Assembly: GCA_012838135.1 (NCBI GenBank)
Contig: DUPV01000015.1
Span: forward strand, 1 to 64,000
Source: Clostridiaceae bacterium
Lineage (GTDB): Bacteria > Bacillota > Clostridia > Saccharofermentanales > DTU023
DNA: 64,000 bases
Direction of reading: 5' to 3'
Shown piece after piece: positions 1 to 9,885 of the stretch (positions are counted from its first letter, which is position 1; each line of letters begins with the position of its first letter). Below the pieces are notes generated by a model. That model was not told the origin of the DNA and searched no databases. It worked only from the letters and a program-made list of their open reading frames with translations. A program made the position numbers and the translations under genes.

Positions 1-193
1 ATTAAATTTGATTTTTAAGATTATTCCGACTTCAGATTAACTTTACGATATTATTAGTAATTATATGTAAGTATTTTTTGGAAAAAGTAATAAAAATATG
101 AAAAATTAATTAATGTCTGACTATATTATTTTTCGTATAATTTGATTTCATACATTGATAAAAAATTTCAAGCTTTAACTTCAGATTTTCAAC

Positions 194-952
194 TTAAGAC
201 AGCAACGGCATATTCCCATACATCAAGATACGTAAAATTCCAATGATGATCAGATGCAGCGGATAATAGATGTAGAAAAACATTTTCATCCAGTCTGTTT
301 TTCCTTTTTCACCGTTATACATTTTTAGCAACGGATAAACCATAAGAACACCGACTAGTACAAGTGCGTACACTTTACTGACAAAGAAAAACGATATTAC
401 CCCATAGAAAAACACCCAAAATACAATTGCTATCATCTGTCCTTTTACATCTCCGCGCTTTCTATACATATGCTGTATTGCCAAAACTGCAATACAGCTC
501 CAGTCCGCCGGAAATGCACTCCAAATTAGTACGAAAACAATTGCGAATTTCAAGTATTTGTTCATACTTTTCTCTTCATATTGCAACCACAATATTACTA
601 CAGAAATAAACAGCGGATACATGACACTCGTCTGATTAAATATCCCGGTACTGAACGGAATCGGATTAATACCGAATGCAAAACAATATGCAAAGTGTGA
701 AATCACCGCAAATATAAACATTCTAAGCATATATTTTTTTGCATTTCTTGTGTAATGAAATCCCTCACAAACAAAGAACCACATAATCGGAGCTGTCAGC
801 CGGCCAATCAAATGCAAGGCAATCGGCAAAGGCTGCGCGGGAAATCCCGGATAAAAGAGATCCGCAATATGATCTATGGTCATCGCAATAATTGCTATTA
901 ATTTTAGCTGGTTTGCATTAAGTGTTATTTTATTCATTTCCTGCCTCGCCAA
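194..952 (-). CDS. TraX family membrane protein
   Basis: ORF with TraX-like N-terminus (LKLIAIIAMTIDHIADLFYP) and multiple TM segments. Confidence 0.8.
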   Translation of the reverse strand: MARQEMNKITLNANQLKLIAIIAMTIDHIADLFYPGFPAQPLPIALHLIGRLTAPIMWFFVCEGFHYTRNAKKYMLRMFIFAVISHFAYCFAFGINPIPFSTGIFNQTSVMYPLFISVVILWLQYEEKSMNKYLKFAIVFVLIWSAFPADWSCIAVLAIQHMYRKRGDVKGQMIAIVFWVFFYGVISFFFVSKVYALVLVGVLMVYPLLKMYNGEKGKTDWMKMFFYIYYPLHLIIIGILRILMYGNMPLLS

Positions 953-988
953 ATTCTAATTTGTCAGTTTCATTTCACAAATTTGAAT

Positions 989-1471
989 TTACCTCCCACA
1001 TAAATGAAAGATAAATGCCGGGATAGCCGCCATCATTGGAGATATTATTATAGTACCAAGCCACTTTATTATAAGTGTCTTCCTGGGAATGTATGGTTTT
1101 AAATCCTCAGTACCTTCTATCTCCCATGCTTTAGTATGGCCAACCCAATACCAATCAATAAAAAATCTGTCAAAAAGATTCATGATTAAATAGATACATG
1201 TCATCTGGGTAAACCCATCCCAAAATCCTCTTGCACCATTAACAAAATAAACAAGTACCGGAACAACTATCAAAGTAGGAATATACATTGCAAGAAGCGT
1301 CATAATTGTATCTTTCTTGATTTTATCCGTTGTTGTCAGACCTAATTCGATTACTCTGTCTTGTACATCCTGCTCATAGAAAAAAACCAAGCCTACCGGT
1401 CCGTTTGCTATACCTACAACACATATAAGCAAAAGCCAAAATGACATTACCAAACCTTCTAAAATTACCAT
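989..1471 (-). CDS. hypothetical integral membrane protein
   Basis: 160-aa ORF with several hydrophobic segments; no family recognised. Confidence 0.55.
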   Translation of the reverse strand: MVILEGLVMSFWLLLICVVGIANGPVGLVFFYEQDVQDRVIELGLTTTDKIKKDTIMTLLAMYIPTLIVVPVLVYFVNGARGFWDGFTQMTCIYLIMNLFDRFFIDWYWVGHTKAWEIEGTEDLKPYIPRKTLIIKWLGTIIISPMMAAIPAFIFHLCGR

Positions 1472-1945
1472 CTGCCAAACCTCCGCAATTCAAATTTATC
1501 CTGATCTGATTCTACCGGTGAATGTCTACATATCAGCTTTGTGTTAGCTAAAAATGACTACACACCTCTAATACTTTAGAACATCCTTAAACAGAAGTCT
1601 TTTTGTAAAAGTAAAATTGTAATAATTTCAGTATGATTTTTTAAATAGGCAAGACGATTATTTAGTTATTTTAAAATATTTAAGGTCATGAAATAGGTGT
1701 TTTTCGCATGATTCATTTGATTGACTGCAGAAAATATGATTCATTAAGATGTTACATTGTTAGAATTAAACAGACGATTAGATTCTAATTTCTAATCATC
1801 TTTTGAGAATGATTATTTGTGGTTATTATGGATTTTTCTGTTCTGAATAAATTGAAATAAACGCTATATTAAATTGCATTCCTGAACTTTTAGCCAAGAT
1901 CTTTATTAAGAAAATATACGACCAAACCAAAATAGTATTTGCAGA

Positions 1946-2977
1946 TCAATAGTTATAAAAAGTATCGACGGTTTCGAAGTTTTTCTGCAGTCCGCAACGG
2001 GTACATTCGTCCCATCTGCTTCCGCTTTCATAATCCCTGTGATCGATTACATTATCAATATGGATGAAATCATGGTTTTCTGCATTGCATTGAGAGCAAA
2101 TGCAGGAGATAGTATGCCCGTTATCCGGCCAGTTTTCCGCACCACATGAGGTACAGATATAACCGCCCAATTTCTTAAAAGCCATTCGCTTCACTTTAGT
2201 GTTTTTTGCTTGATGTGCAATAGTTACAAGCGCATCTTTATCGGAAATTAAAAGTATTGCATCTTCAGAACTGATCTTATCTCCCAAAGCAATCTCCACC
2301 AGAATGGATTGGTCAGTTAACTTTTCCATCGCTCTTTGCCGTACAAAAGAATCAAGAGCATTAATTGCAACGTCCAGTATCATGCTTTGGTTCGTTAACT
2401 TATCAAATGCAGGGACACATAAAACGGGATTGTTGGAATTTATGGCTATATCAAGCAATAACTTCTGATCATTCAGTCTTTTAAATGCATCTTCGCGTAT
2501 GAATCTGTCACGTTCCGTCAGTATAATGTTCGCTAATGCGGTTTGTACATTTAATTTTTTAACCATTCTTATTCGCAAACCTTTGTTATCCGTATTTTGT
2601 GCTATTTCCGCAATTAGTGATTGGTCCGTTAACATTTCTTCCGCAGTTTCGCGAACAAATGAATCCGAATCGTTGAACATAATTTCAAATATTAATGATT
2701 GGTCGGTCAGTTTTTTAACTGCCGCACGGCGAACAGTATTATCCTGATCATTTAGTGCAATATCGGCTAAAATAGATTGATCGGATATTTTTTCGATCGC
2801 CGCACAACGCACCTTAGGCAGTGGTGCCGTTTTTGCCATTTCCAATAAGATTATCGAATCTGTTTCATTTTCCACTGCCTTTATTGCTTTCTCAGATTTT
2901 TTAGGATTATCGGTCATCCATATCTTTTTTTTCTTAAATAATCCCATAATATGTCCTCCGCACTTTAATAATTCCAA
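1946..2977 (-). CDS. HEAT-like repeat protein with C-terminal Cys-pair zinc-ribbon motifs
   Basis: Repeated LTDQSL..IA......VR..A motif about every 27-29 aa; C-terminal CTSCGAEN, CSQCNAEN and CTRCGLQ. Confidence 0.65.
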   Translation of the reverse strand: MELLKCGGHIMGLFKKKKIWMTDNPKKSEKAIKAVENETDSIILLEMAKTAPLPKVRCAAIEKISDQSILADIALNDQDNTVRRAAVKKLTDQSLIFEIMFNDSDSFVRETAEEMLTDQSLIAEIAQNTDNKGLRIRMVKKLNVQTALANIILTERDRFIREDAFKRLNDQKLLLDIAINSNNPVLCVPAFDKLTNQSMILDVAINALDSFVRQRAMEKLTDQSILVEIALGDKISSEDAILLISDKDALVTIAHQAKNTKVKRMAFKKLGGYICTSCGAENWPDNGHTISCICSQCNAENHDFIHIDNVIDHRDYESGSRWDECTRCGLQKNFETVDTFYNY

Positions 2978-3603
2978 TAAATCTCCAACTTTGTAGCATT
3001 CGCGGTTGCCGCCACATCCTGCAAGTATTTTGCTATTTGTTTTTTGCGCCGAAATCTCGCAAGGAAAAATCCTAAGATCATTGTCGCCACTAAGGGTACA
3101 AATGCGTTGATCAACCCAGGAATCCCCATATCTTCCAGGTTAAACAACTTCACAACACCGAAAGACACGGGCAAGCCGATAAAGAAAAAACCTACCGTCC
3201 ACATTCCGGACGAGGCAAAATATCGTGTTTTCCACGGTTGAACTGCACCGCAATGTGGACAGGTATCTGCCTCTTTAAGATATTCACCCAAATATTTCAA
3301 TGATTCAAATGGTAAAGATCCGTTATAGTAATGATTGTTTAAACGCTGCTTTTCCTCTTGTATCTTCTGAATACGTTTTAACAGATATTCATTTGCTTCT
3401 TTCTGTGTTGTCATTACTTCGTCCACAGTAAAATTATTGTTATTACTGCCTCGTTTTGTGATAGTAGATTCCGTTTCTATCATACTTTCATAGATATTGG
3501 TTTGCATTCCGCAATGTCCGCAAGTGTAGCGGTAATGAAACGACATCTGTGATTTACGTGTTACGCTGTAGCCAACTACCTTTTGTCCTGCGTAATTAAT
3601 CAT
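2965..3603 (-). CDS. zinc-ribbon membrane protein, unknown function
   Basis: CGHCGMQT and CPHCGAVQPW Cys pairs followed by two TM segments; overlaps the next gene by 13 bp. Confidence 0.55.
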   Translation of the reverse strand: MINYAGQKVVGYSVTRKSQMSFHYRYTCGHCGMQTNIYESMIETESTITKRGSNNNNFTVDEVMTTQKEANEYLLKRIQKIQEEKQRLNNHYYNGSLPFESLKYLGEYLKEADTCPHCGAVQPWKTRYFASSGMWTVGFFFIGLPVSFGVVKLFNLEDMGIPGLINAFVPLVATMILGFFLARFRRKKQIAKYLQDVAATANATKLEIYWNY

Positions 3604-4149
3604 AAATACTCCCTCTCACTTTCTATTACCATTGCCGAAAAATTCTTCCTGGCATTACATAATTTTGAAAAACTCTGATGTCCGCTGAAAGCAAAAAAGT
3701 TTATCCGCTGTGAATAAGTTGTTAAATTCATCATCGTTCTATTCTACTTAATAATAATTCTAAACCGCTGTAAATTTGTATGCTAAAAGCATACAAATTG
3801 ATTATTTCCATTTACAAAGCCGGTATCATGTCTAGCCTTTTCTCCTATAAATAGCAATATGTCTGGGATATATAAGCTAAAGTCACTATTTGTTGTAAAA
3901 TGTAGTTTTCTATCTTATTAAAGGATTGGTACTAAACGCATTCCAAGGGTTGTTCCGATTGCATCTAATTTATTTTTTAATTCACATGTCAGGATGGAAT
4001 TCCTCCGAATGTTTGACAGATAAAGTTTATATGATTCATGGAGATCTTAAAAATATGATAAAAAAAGACGATTAGCTTATATTTTTTAATCGTCTTTTGA
4101 TAATGTTTATTTGTTTTTTTATTGTTCTATATCAATGGTAATTTTTACT

Positions 4150-4235
4150 GTTCAGACTGAGCTGGAATAATATCTATTTTTAATCGCATACCTAAGCCTT
4201 TAGCTAATTTCTTAACATATTAAGACTTGGATTTC
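4150..4235 (-). pseudogene. 3' remnant of an XRE/HigA-like antitoxin gene
   Basis: Minus strand reads RNPSLNML then, after a frameshift, KKLAKGLGMRLKIDIIPAQSEQ*, resembling the C-terminus of HigA-type antitoxins. Confidence 0.45.
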
Positions 4236-4718
4236 TTATTCCATTTTCAATCCTTCTACCCATGCAGTAAGTTCAGCTTCGCTTGCATTAGCCTTGAACA
4301 CCTTACCTTCAAGGAGCTTGGAATTCGGGCAAGACGTCATCAGCTTTTTGTTGGTCTCGCCCATGCCGCTTCCGCCGGAAGTAGCAAAAGGAATGATAGT
4401 CTTATTCGCAAGGTCATAGCTCTCAAGAAAGCTGTTGATGATCGTCGGTGCAATATACCACCATATGGGAAAGCCGACAAAGACGGTGTCGTAGTCATCC
4501 ATTTTGTCATTCTTACCGGCAATAGCGGGACGAAATACGGGATCATTCATCTCAATACTGCTGCGAGACTTTTTATCCATCCAATTAAGGTCTGCTTTTG
4601 TATAAGGGACTTCCGGCTTAATCTCATAAAGGTCTGCACCTATAACTTTCGATAAAGTCTCTGCTAATTTTGCGGTCATTCCGCTAGCAGAGAAATATGC
4701 AACTAATATTCTGCTCAT
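4236..4718 (-). CDS. flavodoxin
   Basis: MSRILVAYFSASGMTAKLAE FMN-phosphate loop; VFVGFPIWWYIAPTIINSFLE; ATSGGSGMG. Confidence 0.9.
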   Translation of the reverse strand: MSRILVAYFSASGMTAKLAETLSKVIGADLYEIKPEVPYTKADLNWMDKKSRSSIEMNDPVFRPAIAGKNDKMDDYDTVFVGFPIWWYIAPTIINSFLESYDLANKTIIPFATSGGSGMGETNKKLMTSCPNSKLLEGKVFKANASEAELTAWVEGLKME

Positions 4719-4819
4719 AGTTAGCCTCCTCGTAAAAAATTTTACTTAATGTTATCAAGATTATCAAAAATATTACAAGATAAAACTCTACTGTTCAGAT
4801 GAGGTTGAAATATATTTGG

Positions 4820-4890
4820 CTGCCGATGAAGGATTCGAACCCTCACGAACTGAGTCAGAGTCAGGTGTGCTACCATTACACTAATCGGCA
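4820..4890 (-). tRNA. tRNA-Gln(CTG)
   Basis: Minus strand TGCCGAT...CTGACTCTGACTCAG...GGTTCGAATCC...ATCGGCAG followed by encoded CCA; anticodon loop CTCTGAC. Confidence 0.9.
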
Positions 4891-5022
4891 ATATTTTTTT
4901 GTTTAATTAATCTGGTTAATTATACTCTCTCTGCTTCTCTAATATATTATATTTATATTTAATAGAATTACTAATTTAGAGTTAAAAATATCCTGTTATA
5001 TTTTGTGAAATGAAATAAAAAT

Positions 5023-5664
5023 TTAAACAGGTATCTTTTCACAATGTTCTTCTAAAGGACAACCCGCGCAATCCATTATTTTTTTACAGTGTTTCTTGCC
5101 GTTATGTACGATCAGGGCATGAAAATGATTATATACCTCTGCATTTCGCGGAAGCTCACCTTCGCAGAAGTTTTTTACTTCCATGTAAGTCTTACCGGCA
5201 TTAATCGGAAAACGGTTGAAAAACCTCATTGTATAAGCATCAACTACAAAAGTTGGAAAATCAAAAGCATAGAGAAGAATAGAGTCCGCCGTTTCATTGC
5301 CGACTCCTCGAACCTGCAAAAGTTCAGAGCGAATATCCGGCAAAGAACGGCTTTTTATTAAATCAATGTCGTAATCATATTTCATAAACCATTCGGTGAC
5401 GGCTTTCAGATACCGGGATTTTTGCCTATAAAAACCTGCCGGGCGGATGATCTCCTCAAGCTCTTCTATAGGCAAATTCAGGATTTGCCCGGGTGATAAA
5501 TTTCCATTAAACCGCTCGAGTGCTTTTTCTACATTTGTCCAAGCAGTATTCTGTGTGAGGATTGCACCTGCCATAACCTCAAAAGGCGTGTTGGCAGGCC
5601 ACCAACAGAGATCACCATAATGAGAATACAGAGTTTGATAAATTTTTTCTAACTCTCGTATCAC
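5023..5664 (-). CDS. endonuclease III-like HhH-GPD DNA glycosylase with Fe-S cluster loop
   Basis: GAILTQNTAWTNVEKAL, LLQVRGVGNETADSILLYAF...FVVDAYT, C-terminal CKKIMDCAGCPLEEHC. Confidence 0.85.
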   Translation of the reverse strand: MIRELEKIYQTLYSHYGDLCWWPANTPFEVMAGAILTQNTAWTNVEKALERFNGNLSPGQILNLPIEELEEIIRPAGFYRQKSRYLKAVTEWFMKYDYDIDLIKSRSLPDIRSELLQVRGVGNETADSILLYAFDFPTFVVDAYTMRFFNRFPINAGKTYMEVKNFCEGELPRNAEVYNHFHALIVHNGKKHCKKIMDCAGCPLEEHCEKIPV

Positions 5665-5990
5665 TTAACTTCACCCAAAAAATTCAAAACATTATTTATA
5701 CTCTTTATCAAATATATCATATAATCTTTCTTCTGCACTAACGAGAAAATATGTAGCTAGAGGGATTTTGGTATTATTTCTTCCTCGGAATATTCGAAGC
5801 CGCTACAATCCATTATGCCATTGCAAAAATCTTCGGTTCTTTTTATAGCAAAAAAATTATCCGCCCGATAATAAAGGTCATCATTGCTTGCCATTTAATT
5901 TGTAAAATTCGGGACAAAATCAGAAAACCGAACAAAAAATCGTAAAATAAAAAGCACCGAAAACCTTTAGTCTCAGTGCTTTTGATATGG

Positions 5991-6063
5991 TGATCCACCG
6001 GGGGATCGAACCCCGGACCCCTTGATTAAAAGTCAAGTGCTCTACCTACTGAGCTAGTGGATC
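5991..6063 (-). tRNA. tRNA-Lys(TTT)
   Basis: Minus strand GATCCACTAGCTCAGTAGGTAGAGCACTTGACTTTTAATCAAG...GGTTCGATCCCCCGGTGGATC; encoded CCA. Confidence 0.95.
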
Positions 6064-6069
6064 GTATGG

Positions 6070-6141
6070 CTGGGATGGCAGGATTTGAACCTACGAATGC
6101 GGGAGTCAAAGTCCCGTGCCTTACCACTTGGCTACATCCCA
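6070..6141 (-). tRNA. tRNA-Gln(TTG)
   Basis: Minus strand TGGGATGTAGCCAAGTGGTAAGGCACGGGACTTTGACTCCCG...GGTTCAAATCC; encoded CCA. Confidence 0.95.
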
Positions 6142-6170
6142 ATATTTAGTTATCTATGCTTTTTAAATGG

Positions 6171-6245
6171 GGTGGAATATGGGAATCGAACCCACGACCT
6201 CCAGAGCCACAATCTGGCACTCTAACCAACTGAGCTAATTCCACC
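6171..6245 (-). tRNA. tRNA-His(GTG)
   Basis: Minus strand GGTGGAATTAGCTCAGTTGGTTAGAGTGCCAGATTGTGGCTCTGG...GGTTCGAATCC; G-1 present; encoded CCA. Confidence 0.95.
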
Positions 6246-6331
6246 ATATTTGTACCATTTTGTAAATGCCGATAAAAGGCACATCCCGAATTATATGTAT
6301 GACAAAATCATTTGTCAAGTTTTACTCATAA

Positions 6332-6430
6332 ATAGGAAGCAAAAGTTAATTGCAAAGTTAAGTTCTGGTCTAAAGATAGGAAGCAAAAGTTAATTGCAAA
6401 GTTAAATTCCGGTCTAAAGAATAGGAATCA
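6332..6430. repeat. 44-bp direct tandem repeat (2 copies plus a partial third)
   Basis: ATAGGAAGCAAAAGTTAATTGCAAAGTTAA(G/A)TTC(T/C)GGTCTAAAG at 6332 and 6376; ATAGGAATC starts again at 6421. Confidence 0.9.
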
Positions 6431-6466
6431 CATTATAAATGCCGAAAAGAGGTTTTTCGGCAAATT

Positions 6467-6976
6467 CTATTTTTTAATATTGGTAGCAAATATACGTGCT
6501 GGATGGTCTGAAGGCAGCTCGCTAAGCAGATATGGCGTGTTGGTAGAATGTTCTTTCTCCAATCGTTCCTTCAGTCCATATAGATATTCAAGAAACTTTT
6601 CCTCTGTATTGTCACCACGTTCACTCTTAAAAATCAGAATATAAGCATCTTCGTCAAACGGGACTTCATATCCTGTAGAGGCATTGGCCTGAAACCAAAA
6701 CAAAGAGCCGGCTTGCATAATCTTGCGAACTCCATTATTGCACAACACCCAGCGACCTTGAACAGTATAGATAAACGCCTCTGTCGAGTGTTCATGCTCT
6801 CCTAAAAACAATCCGGCAGGCATATTTATAAAATGAGCCGTTCCCTTATCACCAAAAATTAAAGGGCCAATGTTACCTTCTAATGTATCTACGTGTTCGA
6901 TGACTGACAGGTCTGCAATATTTTCCACAACCTTAATTCCCTTCCACCCATCGAGAGTCATTTGATGTTTTTTCAT
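6467..6976 (-). CDS. cupin-domain protein
   Basis: LGEHEHSTEAFIYTVQGRWVLCNNGVRKIMQAGSLFWFQANASTGYE cupin motif pattern. Confidence 0.75.
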   Translation of the reverse strand: MKKHQMTLDGWKGIKVVENIADLSVIEHVDTLEGNIGPLIFGDKGTAHFINMPAGLFLGEHEHSTEAFIYTVQGRWVLCNNGVRKIMQAGSLFWFQANASTGYEVPFDEDAYILIFKSERGDNTEEKFLEYLYGLKERLEKEHSTNTPYLLSELPSDHPARIFATNIKK

Positions 6977-7989
6977 AATTTGTACCTCCTAGAAAGTTCA
7001 CTTGTGGGAGAATAAAGAGCATTCAACCAACCAAGTATGGAATCATATAATTCTTGACTATATGGATTTTGAAAACTGCGAAAGTTAAATCTTTCAATAA
7101 TTCGTTCTCGCTCGGACAGAGGAGCCAATTGGAAACTATGATCCGTTTGTGGGATGCAGCGACAAGTAACATTATAATTACCACTCTCCAAGAGAATTCG
7201 AGCAATTTCCACTCGATCATTAGGTGGAACATTCATATCAAGTTCTCCTTGAAGAATTAAAGTAGGATTATGAATGTAGCAAAAAAGCTCCGATGGTTGT
7301 TCTCGTATTTCCTGTGTAAGACGAGATGTATGATAGGAAAACCGGTATCCTGCATATTCTACATCTATACAAGGAACCCCCTCTTCGGCACTGAGAATGA
7401 TTGTGTCTATATTAGCCCCAATAGTCAACCAATGCAAACAGACCTTTTTGGCCCACGCCATGTTCGCCTCACTTTGACAGGCAAAACGGTAGAGACGTTC
7501 ATAGTTGTAACGAAGCATATCTGGGCTGTTGCTACAAAGCGCTCCTAAAAAGATATAGCCATCAGCTTGTAACCCATCCCTTGCTGCCATACATGAAAAG
7601 TAACCCCCTGCACTTTCCCCCGCCAAAATAATCTTACCTATATTCTTGTGTCCCTTTAAATAACGGTACAAAGAAATAAGAACTGCCTTGTCATCGTCAT
7701 TTGCACCGCAAGGACTTGTATGACAACGAGTATCACCAAAACCGCAGCGATCATAACGCAGACTGGCATATCCACCTTCCAACAATTTTTGCGCCAACTC
7801 CTTTAAGGCAAACCGTTCTCCGGTGCCAACACCGTCTTTTATAATTTGTCCATCTCGATCATGTGACAGACTACCACCAACGATTAATACACAAGTCTGA
7901 TTCCTATCGCTATCCGGAAGAAGCAACGTATAGCCGATATCATATTGATCTGTCTTTAAGACTTTCTTAATTTCCATAACCATCTCCAA
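6973..7989 (-). CDS. alpha/beta hydrolase (esterase-like)
   Basis: SLRYDRCGFGDT, nucleophile elbow GESAGG, late ILQGELDMNVPP and TDHSF. Confidence 0.8.
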   Translation of the reverse strand: MEMVMEIKKVLKTDQYDIGYTLLLPDSDRNQTCVLIVGGSLSHDRDGQIIKDGVGTGERFALKELAQKLLEGGYASLRYDRCGFGDTRCHTSPCGANDDDKAVLISLYRYLKGHKNIGKIILAGESAGGYFSCMAARDGLQADGYIFLGALCSNSPDMLRYNYERLYRFACQSEANMAWAKKVCLHWLTIGANIDTIILSAEEGVPCIDVEYAGYRFSYHTSRLTQEIREQPSELFCYIHNPTLILQGELDMNVPPNDRVEIARILLESGNYNVTCRCIPQTDHSFQLAPLSERERIIERFNFRSFQNPYSQELYDSILGWLNALYSPTSELSRRYKL

Positions 7990-7990
7990 T

Positions 7991-8803
7991 TTAAGATTCT
8001 AGAGGGACTATGTGATTTACATCCCCACGCTTGTAAATAGCCACATCAATATCATAAACAGCACGAATGTTCTCTTTATTCAACGTTGTACCAGGTGCTC
8101 CTTGAGAAAAAACAGAACCTTTTTTTAATATCACTACCTGATCAGCATATTGAGCAGCCAAATTTAGGTCATGTACCGCAATTAGCACTATAATGCTTTT
8201 TTCCTGCACAATAGACCGTACATGCTTCATGACGTCAATTTGATGCTTAATGTCCAAACTACTGGTAGGCTCATCAAATACCAATATTTGTGGCTCTTTA
8301 GCAAGTGCAGCAGCAATCATAACCCTCTGGCGTTCTCCGCCGCTAAGCTCGTTAACGTATTTGAGAGCATAAGGCTCTAAACCAAACATGCAGATGTTTT
8401 TTTCGACCATATCCAGATCATAATCGGTAGGGTTCCAACCGATATACGGTTTTCGTCCCAGTAAAATTCGGTCGAAAACCGTAATGGGAAAATTAGTGCT
8501 ACAATCCTGCGGAACATATCCGAACAGTTGAGACAGCTCTCTAACACTTTTGTCCATCAGTGATTCCCCATTAAAAAGTACTGCCCCAGCGGATGCATGC
8601 TGTAATTGCATTATACATTTGAGCAATGTGCTTTTTCCGGATCCGTTGGGCCCCAGTATTGCATAGATACCACTTTTTGCACAGTCGAACGTAACTCGGG
8701 TTAAAACCTCGCGCTTGGAACTGTATCCAAAGGTTATCCCGTGAATTTGCAAGCATACATCTTTTGTCATCTTTTCCAAGTTTTCAGCACTCATTATTTC
8801 CAA
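7991..8803 (-). CDS. ABC transporter ATP-binding protein, FecE/BtuD type
   Basis: Walker A GPNGSGKST, signature LSGGERQR, Walker B ILVFDEPTSSLD. Confidence 0.92.
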   Translation of the reverse strand: MEIMSAENLEKMTKDVCLQIHGITFGYSSKREVLTRVTFDCAKSGIYAILGPNGSGKSTLLKCIMQLQHASAGAVLFNGESLMDKSVRELSQLFGYVPQDCSTNFPITVFDRILLGRKPYIGWNPTDYDLDMVEKNICMFGLEPYALKYVNELSGGERQRVMIAAALAKEPQILVFDEPTSSLDIKHQIDVMKHVRSIVQEKSIIVLIAVHDLNLAAQYADQVVILKKGSVFSQGAPGTTLNKENIRAVYDIDVAIYKRGDVNHIVPLES

Positions 8804-9885
8804 AAGTCCGTTCTATTGGTGGATATCATATAAATAAACAAAGGAACGCCCACAAAAGAAACCACAATACTAACAGGAAGTATGATAGGCTCCAACACTA
8901 TTCGTCCCACAACATCAGAACCAACCGTTAACATTGCGCCAAAAGTCGCGGCCAGAGGTAACAAGAAGCGATGATCACTACCAATAACATAGCGGGCCAG
9001 ATGAGGGGCCACCAAACAGACAAAACCGATTACACCGGTAAACGAAATCACGGTAGCAGTAATCAGCGAAGACAAAACAACGCTAATTGTGCGAACCCGT
9101 CCGACATTAACCCCTAGTGAACGAGCCACTTCATCTCCGCCGGCAGTCATGGCATTAAGATTCCATACCTCCTTAAAACAAAGCGGCATACAAATTAAGA
9201 GTACTACGGACACAACAGCAACCTCACTCCAAGTAACTCCTGTAAACGTGCCGAAAGTCCAATGAACCATTGCCATCAAATCTTCCTCAGAAGCAAAATA
9301 ATGGAGAACCGACGTAATTGCACTATAAAAATAATTAAGAGCCGTTCCTGCCAGTACGAGCGTGGTGGCAGAGCTGCTCTTAATGCGAGACAACAGGAAT
9401 ACCAACAATGTGCTGACTATACAAAACATAAACGCCGTTAAAATTATCACATAAGTCTCGCTAAACTGTACAAAAAGAGGAACACCGAACAAAATAGCAA
9501 TAGAGGCACCCAGGGCGGCAGCAGATGAAACACCAAGAGTAAATGGGCTTACCAACGGATTGCCGGTAATCCCTTGCATTAACACACCCGAGACAGAGAG
9601 ACCCATGCCGGCGAGTACTGCAAGCATAACTCGCGGCATGCGACTGTCCCAGACTATGCTATAATTAAATTCCGGCACGGTAATGCTATGAAAGAAGCGC
9701 CCCAGCAAGGCGAGAGTTACTTCACCAAAGCTAAGTCCGGCAGCCCCGATGCTAACAGACCACACAATCAGCAAAATCAATACCAGCACACTTACTTCCA
9801 GAATCAACAATTTTCTAAATAAAAAGGTTCGATATTTATCCTTTACACCTGATGTAGTTGTTGTTCGATTATTTCGAATAGACAT
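8794..9885 (-). CDS. FecCD-family ABC transporter permease
   Basis: SRMPRVMLAVLAGMGLSVSGVLMQGITGNPLVSPFTLGVSSAAALGA; FTGVIGFVCLVAPHLAR. Confidence 0.95.
   Translation of the reverse strand: MSIRNNRTTTTSGVKDKYRTFLFRKLLILEVSVLVLILLIVWSVSIGAAGLSFGEVTLALLGRFFHSITVPEFNYSIVWDSRMPRVMLAVLAGMGLSVSGVLMQGITGNPLVSPFTLGVSSAAALGASIAILFGVPLFVQFSETYVIILTAFMFCIVSTLLVFLLSRIKSSSATTLVLAGTALNYFYSAITSVLHYFASEEDLMAMVHWTFGTFTGVTWSEVAVVSVVLLICMPLCFKEVWNLNAMTAGGDEVARSLGVNVGRVRTISVVLSSLITATVISFTGVIGFVCLVAPHLARYVIGSDHRFLLPLAATFGAMLTVGSDVVGRIVLEPIILPVSIVVSFVGVPLFIYMISTNRTDFWK

Noticed and set aside
194-952. TraX as evidence for a conjugative element
   Set aside because: TraX-family proteins are common chromosomal membrane proteins; no other transfer genes are nearby
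6332-6430. Possible CRISPR array
   Set aside because: Direct tandem repeats without spacers, only two copies, no cas genes
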